NCBI GenBank assembly: GCA_946885925.1
Contig: CAMPHP010000277.1
Span: forward strand, 1-5,432
Length of the DNA stretch: 5,432 bases
Reading direction: 5' to 3'
Source: an uncultured Litorilinea sp.
GTDB lineage: Bacteria > Chloroflexota > Anaerolineae > Caldilineales > Caldilineaceae
Made by a program: the position numbers and the translations under genes. Shown here piece by piece: positions 1 to 4,667 of this stretch. The notes below the pieces were generated by a model. That model made no database searches. It saw only the letters and a list, made by a program, of their open reading frames with translations, and was not told where the DNA came from. Each line of letters opens with the position of its first letter. The first letter of the stretch is position 1.

Positions 1-38
1 GACTAGTCGTCGGCAGCTCAGATGTGTATAAGAGACAG
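1..38. other. Residual Nextera/Tn5 sequencing adapter (artefact)
   Basis: Bases 20-38 are exactly the Tn5 mosaic end AGATGTGTATAAGAGACAG. Bases 7-17 read TCGTCGGCAGC, the start of the Illumina Nextera Read 1 adapter. Between the two blocks one G of the standard adapter is missing. The first six bases (GACTAG) lie outside the adapter and are likely also non-genomic. This is library-preparation sequence left on a contig end, not a native transposon end, and genomic sequence should be read from base 39. Confidence 0.96.
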
Positions 39-412
39 CCCTCCGTCCCCTCCACCCAGGTTCCCAGCGATGCGGGACTCAGTTGTGAAGTGACCTTGTC
101 CAGTTGATAGATTTCCGTGCTTTCTGCACCTGCCAGCGAAAAGAATTGGTACATGGCCGGGAACATTATCTCCCTTGCACCTGCCGCATACCAGGTCAAG
201 CGTCTAAAATCGGCGGTAACCGATACCTCAAAGTCTAGAGGGCCATTGCGCGAGGGCTGCTGGCCTTCAATGAGTGGTGGGCCAACCGATAGCGTGTCGA
301 GCCAAGCAATGAGCGTCGCGTTGCTCTGCTGGAGCGGCCCAGGTAGAACCGTTTGTGCCAGCGTTTGGTGTAGACGCGCTTCTAGGATATGAGAAAGCTG
401 CGAAGTGTTCAT
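39..412 (-). CDS. Unrecognised protein, N-terminal 124 codons (runs off left edge)
   Basis: An open minus-strand frame starts with ATG at 412-410 and stays open for 124 codons until the adapter junction. The protein is cut by the contig end and its C-terminus is missing. GGAG (424-421) lies eight bases before the ATG, a well-placed Shine-Dalgarno that decides this start. The product begins MNTSQLSHILEARLHQ. It appears soluble: there is no signal peptide or membrane segment, and a middle stretch (about residues 57-92) alternates hydrophobic and charged residues as in a beta strand followed by a helix (FEVSVTADFRRLTWY, then FPAMYQFFSLAGA). I do not recognise the family. The pattern around residues 60-95 faintly recalls the N-terminal part of PatF-type peptide prenyltransferases, but too weakly to assign. 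It is probably co-transcribed with the small ORF at 515-417, which ends four bases upstream, so translational coupling is likely. Confidence 0.72.
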
Positions 413-416
413 GCGG

Positions 417-515
417 TTAGCTCCACGCGGTGTCGGGGGCTGGAATAACACGAACGTTGACAATGGTGTTTGCTGTTTTCGGGAGTCCTTTGAAGTCAGA
501 GATCGTCTTCATCAT
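417..515 (-). CDS. Small ORF, 31-32 aa, leader/precursor-like peptide of unknown function
   Basis: The minus strand has two adjacent ATGs (515-513 and 512-510) followed by an ORF ending in TAA at 419-417. The peptide begins MMKTISDFKGLPKTANT and ends VIPAPDTAWS. It has no membrane segment, no cysteine and a single Trp next to the C-terminus. The frame is closed upstream by a TGA inside the -35 box, so it cannot be the tail of a longer gene. The second ATG lies exactly where transcription should start from the promoter at 519-546, suggesting leaderless translation. The ORF ends four bases before the next gene's ATG and carries that gene's Shine-Dalgarno. It could be a small protein, a regulatory leader peptide or a substrate peptide for the downstream product. 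I do not recognise it. Support comes from context rather than homology. Confidence 0.5.
   Translation of the reverse strand: MMKTISDFKGLPKTANTIVNVRVIPAPDTAWS
421..424 (-). promoter_or_regulatory. Shine-Dalgarno of the partial left-edge gene
   Basis: Reading the minus strand, GTGGAG is followed by eight bases and the ATG at 412. The GGAG core lies inside the last codons of the upstream small ORF, whose TAA (419-417) sits between SD and ATG. Ribosomes finishing the small ORF would stop almost on top of the next start, a typical coupling arrangement. Confidence 0.65.
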
Positions 516-518
516 GCC

Positions 519-546
519 AAGATAGCACGTCTGTGGAACCTGTCAA
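519..546 (-). promoter_or_regulatory. Sigma70-type promoter for the left minus-strand pair
   Basis: On the minus strand a perfect -35 TTGACA (546-541) is followed by a 16-base spacer and TATCTT (524-519), preceded by TGC as in an extended -10. Six bases (GGCATG) separate the -10 from the A at 512, the expected start point, which is the A of the second ATG of the small ORF. This is the best promoter match in the window. Confidence 0.68.
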
Positions 547-560
547 AAGTCCGAGATAGC

Positions 561-611
561 TGTCATTCCGATCACATAATGGGGCATAGCCCACCAGAGA
601 GAGGAATGATA
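561..611. repeat. Inverted repeat with nested stem
   Basis: TCATTCC (563-569) pairs with GGAATGA (603-609). Two further pairs (one G-T) extend the outer stem to nine base pairs. Inside, GGGC (582-585) pairs with GCCC (589-592) around ATA. The element lies just upstream of the minus-strand promoter, so it may be a binding site or a structured transcript element. Function is unknown. Confidence 0.4.
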
Positions 612-664
612 AGCACTCGATCCTGTCATATCTGTGACTTCTGGGAAGCCGGGCACTTCTGAGA

Positions 665-694
665 TTGAGCTTATATATTCTATAAAGAGATAAT
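665..694 (+). promoter_or_regulatory. Possible second promoter upstream of the EndoQ-helicase gene
   Basis: TTGAGC (665-670, four of six matches to TTGACA) is followed after 18 bases by GATAAT (689-694, five of six) in a strongly AT-rich patch. Transcripts would start near 701, just before the inverted repeat at 710-759, and would give a long 5' leader ahead of the ATG at 825. The match is moderate, and AT-rich DNA gives such matches easily. Confidence 0.3.
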
Positions 695-709
695 AATCTA
701 CATCTATCC

Positions 710-759
710 TGTCTGAAAACGTCCGAAAAGTGGTTGTGGCGAGCCACACCTTTCAGACA
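710..759. repeat. Perfect 9-bp inverted repeat with nested hairpin; operator or leader structure
   Basis: TGTCTGAAA (710-718) is the exact reverse complement of TTTCAGACA (751-759). Between the arms, TGTGGC (735-740) and GCCACA (743-748) form a second perfect inverted repeat. GTCTGAAAAC (711-720) is followed directly by the near-copy GTCCGAAAAG (721-730), giving two direct and one inverted GTCtGAAA half-sites with a ten-base (one helical turn) direct spacing. The block lies about 65-115 bases upstream of the ATG at 825. It fits a multi-site operator, or a folded leader if the promoter at 665-694 is used. It is not a known LexA box. Confidence 0.5.
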
Positions 760-790
760 ACTGGATGCCACTTCAGGCAAGACAAAAACG

Positions 791-818
791 ATGGCAGGAA
801 CGAGAGACATGCTATACT
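791..818 (+). promoter_or_regulatory. Leaderless promoter of the EndoQ-helicase gene
   Basis: TATACT (813-818, five of six matches to TATAAT) ends six bases before the ATG at 825, so the first transcribed base would be the A of the start codon. ATGGCA (791-796) lies 16 bases upstream of it as a weak -35 (four of six). No Shine-Dalgarno precedes 825. Spacer length and the -10-to-ATG distance are the same as in the promoter at 519-546, which supports both. Confidence 0.55.
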
Positions 819-824
819 TCTATC

Positions 825-3800
825 ATGTCTCAATCTCTATCCGTAACCCCACTTCCAACCGTTGAACGCATTGCCGATCTGCATATTCACTCCCACTATT
901 CACGCGCCACCAGCCGGGATCTCACCTTTGAGCATCTCGCACGCTGGGCGCAGTTGAAGGGTGTCCACATTGTCGGCACGGGCGACATCTCGCATCCTGG
1001 CTGGCTGGCAGAGATGCACGCCTCGTTAGAGCCTGCTGACGAAGGACTCTTCAAACTCAAGCCAGAGTTGGAGGCGGCGGTAGCGGCGAAGGTTCCTGCT
1101 GCTTGCCAGAACTCTGTGCGCTTTATGCTGGTGGGTGAGATCAGCAATATTTATAAACGCCACAATGCTGTGCGCAAAGTTCACAACCTTATCTTTGCAC
1201 CCTCCTTAGAGGTTGTTGCGCGCATCCAGCAAGCGTTGGAACGCATTGGCAATATTCGCTCGGATGGCCGGCCCATCCTGGGGCTGGATTCGCGCGATCT
1301 GCTGGAGATTGTCCTCAATGTTGACCCCCGCTGCGCGCTGATTCCCGCCCATATTTGGACGCCCTGGTTCTCCATGCTCGGCTCCAAGTCGGGCTTTGAT
1401 ACGGTGGAGGAGTGCTTTGGCGATCTCACTGGTGAGATCTTTGCTGTGGAAACGGGCCTCTCCTCTGATCCACCGATGAACTGGCGCATCTCCGACCTAG
1501 ATCGCTATACCCTGATCTCCAATTCTGACGCGCATTCGCCCCAAAAGTTGGCACGCGAGGCAACCATTCTGCGCTGCGAACCCAGCTATGATGCCATCAT
1601 GGGGGCATTGCGGAGTGGCGACCCCGCGCTCTTTGGCGGCACATTGGAGTTTTTTCCCGAAGAAGGCAAGTACCATCTGGACGGTCATCGCAAATGTGGT
1701 GTTTGCTGGGAGCCGCCTACGACCCTTGCCCACAATTTGCGCTGTCCCGTTTGTGGCAGAGAAGTCACTGTGGGCGTGATGCACCGCATTGAGGTGCTTG
1801 CCGACCGTCCGCCAGGAGAGCGTCCGGCGCAACCTGCACCCTTTGCCAACTTGGTACCGCTGCCCGAAGTGTTGGGGGAAGTACAGGGTGTGGGGCCTAC
1901 TTCGCGCCGCGTGCAACAAGAGTATGAGAAGCTGTTGGCGAAGATAGGGCCAGAGTTAACCATTCTGCGTCACGCACCCTTGGAGGAGATCGCGCTGGCA
2001 GGGGGCAGCCGCGTTGCTGAAGCCATCGGGCGCATCCGCCGCGGCGAGATCGTCGCCCACGCTGGCTATGATGGCGAGTATGGGGTTATTCGTGTCTTTA
2101 CACCCGATGCACCGGAGACAGGTGCGCCCCAGTTGGGGCTTTTTGTTGAAGAAGCTGCTGCTTCGTATGCACCTGATACAAATGCAACTTCTGCACCTGC
2201 CCCGGGCCTTTTTGATCTGCCTGCCGAGGCTGACAAACCTACAGAAGCACTTGTGGAAAGTGTCGCCGAACCTGCGTCAGCACCTGTGTCAGAAGCAAAA
2301 GCAATCGCGACCCCTGCACCGTCACCTGTTGCGCCCGCCACGGTGACGAGCGATTGGCTAGAGCGGCTCAATGCAGACCAGCGTGCCGCGGCGACTTGTG
2401 TGGATGTTCCGTTGGTGATTGTGGCTGGCCCTGGCACGGGCAAGACGCGCACCCTCACCGTCCGTATCGCCTATCTGCTGCGTGTGCAGGGAGTCGCCCC
2501 TGAATCAATTCTTGCCATCACCTTCACCAACAAAGCAGCCGAGGAGATGCGGGAGCGGTTGGTCGCTTTAGTAGGCGAGGCGATCACCGCGCAACTGACC
2601 ATTGCCACCTTCCACGCCTTTGGCGCGCAGGTGTTGCGTACCTGGGCAGAACGGTTTGGGTTGCCTAATGATTTTGCCATCGTTGACGACGAGGATCGCA
2701 GCACACTCCTACGCCGTGCCCTGCCGGGATTGGGTGAACAAGAATTGAAGCGGACGTTGAGTTGGATTAGCCAGACTAAGAACCGCCTTTTAGACGCTGC
2801 TGCACCTGAACTGGCAGAGGAGGCTGAACTAGTTGCCCGCTATCACGCCTATACCCAAGCATTGGCTGCGGCGCAGGCAGTGGACTTTGACGATCTGGTG
2901 CGGCTGCCCGTGCAGCTTCTACGCGAGCACGCCGACGCCGCGGCTGCGCTCCATGCGCGCTATCAGTGGCTCTCCGTAGACGAATACCAGGATGTGAATC
3001 TGGCCCAATACTGGCTGCTGCGCGAACTCGCCGCGGGTGGGGCCAATGTCTGTGTGATTGGTGATCCTGACCAGTCCATCTATAGCTTCCGCGGAGCCAA
3101 CCCAGCCTATTTCCACACCTTTGCTGACGACTTCCCCGGCGCAGTCACCGTGGAGTTGCGCCAGAGTTATCGCTCACCCCAAGCACTGCTAGAGGCTGCC
3201 ACCCAAGTCATTGCCAACAATGCCGACCGTCCACAAGGCAGTGGAGAGGGTCGCCGCCTCTGGTCAGAGTTTACGCAAGAAATCAAACTGGACGTATACC
3301 CCGCACCTACTGACCGCGCTGAAGCCGAGACGGTGGTGCATACAATCGAGCAGGCGGTCGGCGGCACCAGCTATTTTTCGCTGGATTCAGGCCGGGTAGC
3401 AGGCACCGCCACAGGCAATCGCTCCTTTGGCGATTTTGCTGTTCTCTACCGCCTGGGCGCGCAACGCCGCACCTTGATCGAAGCCTTTGACCGTTCTGGT
3501 ATCCCCTACCAAGTCGTGGGGGATGCCTTGACTACCCATCGCCACATTCGCGAGTTGTTGGCGCTGCTGCAACTGCGTGTTCAACCAGCCCATGCACTGC
3601 TGCCGCTGACCACGCTCCTGGGCAGTGGCAAGGGCGCGCTAGCAGACGATGTGCTGGCAGAACTTGCCGAACAGGTTGCCACACGAGAAGTAGAAACGGC
3701 GCTGCGTAGTGGAGCAACCAGTAAGCACCTGAAGCCTGCCCAACGTCGGCGGTTGGGTGGACTGCTGGCGCTGTGGACGGATTGGCCCACGGTGGCGCGG

Positions 3801-4331
3801 CTTGATGAGGCTATCCCCCTGCTCTTTGCCGCCTGGTCTGCCTGGCAGGGAGAAAAGCCCACGCTCGCGCAGAATGAGCGCACCACCCAATTACAGCTGC
3901 GCGCAGTACCCTTTGGTACGGAGACCGGCGCGTTCCTCGACTACATGGCGCTGCAAAGCGGAGACGACGCCTATGATCCCCGTGCTGACAGCGTGACGCT
4001 CACGAGCATCCATGCTGCCAAGGGCTTAGAGTTTCCAGTGGTCTTTATGGTAGGGTGCGAAGAAGGGCTGCTGCCCTATTTGCCGCCAAGTGAGGAAAAG
4101 ACGGTAGACATTGCCGAGGAACGGCGTTTGTTCTATGTAGGCATGACCCGTGCCCAAGAGTCGCTCACCTTGACCCATGCCGCACGGCGCATGCTCTTTG
4201 GACAGATGGTCACACTACCCCTCTCCCGCTTTGTGGATGAGATCGAAGCCGCGCGCAAGGCCATTCTTACGCCAACAGCTTTGCCGCAGAAGCGCGAGAA
4301 AGTGGAGGATTTGCAACTAAAGTTGTTCTAA
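825..4331 (+). CDS. Endonuclease Q-like PHP nuclease fused to UvrD/PcrA-type SF1 helicase
   Basis: The product is 1168 aa, predicted cytoplasmic. Residues 1 to about 426 match the PHP family TIGR00375/endonuclease Q: DLHIHSHYSRATSRD with H20 and H22, GTGDISHPGW with D54 and H57, GEISNIY with E105, then H113 and H120, PAHIWTPW with H176, and NSDAH with D235 and H237 as likely metal ligands. A zinc finger follows (C291, C294, C307, C310), then the C-terminal domain ending in GYDGEYGVIRVF. EndoQ enzymes nick DNA 5' to deaminated bases and are about 400-425 aa alone, so this module is whole. An Ala/Pro-rich linker (about 426-508) leads to a complete UvrD/PcrA-like helicase: Q519, Walker A GPGTGKT (K540), motif Ia TFTNKAA, motif II DEYQD (719-723), motif III GDPDQSIYSFRG (746-757), motif IV QSYRS (R783), motif V HAAKGLE (1063-1069), motif VI YVGMTRA (R1109). 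QLGLF (436-440) and C-terminal QLKLF (1164-1168) resemble sliding-clamp motifs. ATG 825 is preferred over the in-frame ATG at 765, since the family starts shortly before DLHIHS and the promoter lies between them. Confidence 0.93.
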   Translation: MSQSLSVTPLPTVERIADLHIHSHYSRATSRDLTFEHLARWAQLKGVHIVGTGDISHPGWLAEMHASLEPADEGLFKLKPELEAAVAAKVPAACQNSVRFMLVGEISNIYKRHNAVRKVHNLIFAPSLEVVARIQQALERIGNIRSDGRPILGLDSRDLLEIVLNVDPRCALIPAHIWTPWFSMLGSKSGFDTVEECFGDLTGEIFAVETGLSSDPPMNWRISDLDRYTLISNSDAHSPQKLAREATILRCEPSYDAIMGALRSGDPALFGGTLEFFPEEGKYHLDGHRKCGVCWEPPTTLAHNLRCPVCGREVTVGVMHRIEVLADRPPGERPAQPAPFANLVPLPEVLGEVQGVGPTSRRVQQEYEKLLAKIGPELTILRHAPLEEIALAGGSRVAEAIGRIRRGEIVAHAGYDGEYGVIRVFTPDAPETGAPQLGLFVEEAAASYAPDTNATSAPAPGLFDLPAEADKPTEALVESVAEPASAPVSEAKAIATPAPSPVAPATVTSDWLERLNADQRAAATCVDVPLVIVAGPGTGKTRTLTVRIAYLLRVQGVAPESILAITFTNKAAEEMRERLVALVGEAITAQLTIATFHAFGAQVLRTWAERFGLPNDFAIVDDEDRSTLLRRALPGLGEQELKRTLSWISQTKNRLLDAAAPELAEEAELVARYHAYTQALAAAQAVDFDDLVRLPVQLLREHADAAAALHARYQWLSVDEYQDVNLAQYWLLRELAAGGANVCVIGDPDQSIYSFRGANPAYFHTFADDFPGAVTVELRQSYRSPQALLEAATQVIANNADRPQGSGEGRRLWSEFTQEIKLDVYPAPTDRAEAETVVHTIEQAVGGTSYFSLDSGRVAGTATGNRSFGDFAVLYRLGAQRRTLIEAFDRSGIPYQVVGDALTTHRHIRELLALLQLRVQPAHALLPLTTLLGSGKGALADDVLAELAEQVATREVETALRSGATSKHLKPAQRRRLGGLLALWTDWPTVARLDEAIPLLFAAWSAWQGEKPTLAQNERTTQLQLRAVPFGTETGAFLDYMALQSGDDAYDPRADSVTLTSIHAAKGLEFPVVFMVGCEEGLLPYLPPSEEKTVDIAEERRLFYVGMTRAQESLTLTHAARRMLFGQMVTLPLSRFVDEIEAARKAILTPTALPQKREKVEDLQLKLF

Positions 4332-4534
4332 GACGAGCCGCTCAAGACGCTCTGCCTCATAAAATGGCAATTGACTGCATCTTTGACCATTACATCTTTG
4401 ACCATTACATCTTTGACCATTAATCGTAGCTCATCACATGTATCAGCATAGGTGTAAATTGATTGACCCAATGCGCGAGCTTCATACCCGCCCTCTGGTG
4501 AGGCTTCAACCAAAAAGATAATCTCATTGCCCAT
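4328..4534 (-). CDS. HicB-like/DUF1902-like small protein, repeat-expanded and probably frameshifted
   Basis: The minus-strand ATG at 4534 opens a 68-residue ORF beginning MGNEIIFLVEASPEGGYEAR, followed by ALGQSIYTYADTCDEL. This matches a widespread small family (about 65-75 aa, HicB-like fold, sometimes mislabelled as an oxoisovalerate dehydrogenase subunit) that normally continues with one copy of a segment like VRDAVRCHF and then a conserved tail. AGAGG (4547-4543) is eight bases before the ATG. Two oddities are visible. MVKDV occurs in tandem (39-43, 44-48, then MVKDA 49-53) where the family has one copy. After DAVNCHF the reading changes to MRQSVLSGSS, while the neighbouring frame continues as FYEAERLERLVLEQL, which fits the family far better; one extra A in the run at 4361-4364 would restore it. 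HicB proteins can be antitoxins, but no HicA-like toxin is seen beside it. It overlaps the end of the helicase gene tail to tail by four bases. Confidence 0.72.
   Translation of the reverse strand: MGNEIIFLVEASPEGGYEARALGQSIYTYADTCDELRLMVKDVMVKDVMVKDAVNCHFMRQSVLSGSS
4378..4422. repeat. Three perfect 15-bp tandem repeats
   Basis: CATCTTTGACCATTA occurs three times without a mismatch (4378-4392, 4393-4407, 4408-4422). The unit is a multiple of three and lies in the coding frame of the HicB-like gene, where it encodes repeated MVKD[V/A]. Perfect identity suggests recent expansion by slippage, with copy number able to vary without breaking the frame. Confidence 0.95.
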
Positions 4535-4542
4535 GATATTAA

Positions 4543-4547
4543 CCTCT
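4543..4547 (-). promoter_or_regulatory. Shine-Dalgarno of the HicB-like gene
   Basis: AGAGG on the minus strand is followed by TTAATATC (eight bases) and the ATG at 4534. This is normal spacing and confirms the chosen start. Confidence 0.6.
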
Positions 4548-4568
4548 ATGAGGATAGCGTAGACTCAA

Positions 4569-4579
4569 TTTGCCGCAAA
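4569..4579. promoter_or_regulatory. Small palindrome in the divergent spacer, possible operator
   Basis: TTTGC-C-GCAAA is an 11-base perfect inverted repeat between the divergent HicB-like gene (start 4534) and the oxidoreductase gene (start 4668). The position suits a regulator of one or both, but a palindrome this short can arise by chance. The rest of the spacer, 4580-4650, shows no clear promoter. Confidence 0.25.
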
Positions 4580-4653
4580 CAAAAGCCATTCTAGTTCAGA
4601 TTATCCCTTCAGGATCAATGTAGAGCGCCAGAACCAAACACCGGAATCTAGCA

Positions 4654-4659
4654 AAGGAG
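4654..4659 (+). promoter_or_regulatory. Strong Shine-Dalgarno of the oxidoreductase gene
   Basis: AAGGAG is followed by eight bases and the ATG at 4668. This is close to the ideal anti-16S match and contrasts with the SD-less start at 825. The oxidoreductase transcript must therefore carry a leader. Confidence 0.75.
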
Positions 4660-4667
4660 AGAAGAGG

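Larger units (their letters stand above)
549..790. other. Divergent intergenic region, no convincing gene
   Basis: This stretch separates the minus-strand pair from the EndoQ-helicase gene. It is more AT-rich than the flanking genes, especially at 669-709. It contains two inverted-repeat structures (561-611 and 710-759), CTGTCA at 540, 560 and 623 with CTGTCT at 709, and a weak plus-strand promoter match (665-694). Short ORFs crossing it on both strands have protein-like neither composition nor ribosome sites, and I treat them as chance. Confidence 0.6.

Noticed and set aside
20..38. Native Tn5/IS50-like transposon end
   Set aside because: The 19 bases are the engineered mosaic end and are preceded by Nextera primer sequence, so they come from library preparation.
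117..392. Plus-strand ORF of 91 codons
   Set aside because: It lies antisense to the minus-strand gene at 412-39, which has a ribosome site and promoter; the plus ORF has neither and its protein composition (many Ser, Trp and Cys) looks like a shadow frame.
735..756. Hairpin plus TTT as an intrinsic terminator
   Set aside because: The T-run is only three or four bases on either strand and no gene ends here in either direction.
405..810. Short ORFs crossing the intergenic region on both strands (85, 104 and 68 codons)
   Set aside because: They have no ribosome sites and unfamiliar composition, and they run through the promoters and inverted repeats.
765..824. Upstream in-frame ATG at 765 as the start of the EndoQ-helicase gene
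   Set aside because: It would add 20 residues (MPLQARQKRW...) not typical of the family, has no Shine-Dalgarno, and lies upstream of the -10 element that points to 825.
4332..4377. Terminator between the convergent helicase and HicB-like genes
   Set aside because: No stable stem followed by a T-run was found on either strand; GAGCCGCTC is too short to fold.
4328..4534. HicAB toxin-antitoxin module
   Set aside because: Only the HicB-like partner is visible; there is no HicA-like double-stranded RNA-binding ORF on either side, and this subfamily often occurs alone.
4551..4578. Promoter TTGCGG-N16-TATCCT on the minus strand for the HicB-like gene
   Set aside because: Both boxes are weak, and the predicted start point (about 4544) would fall inside the Shine-Dalgarno at 4547-4543, leaving part of it untranscribed.
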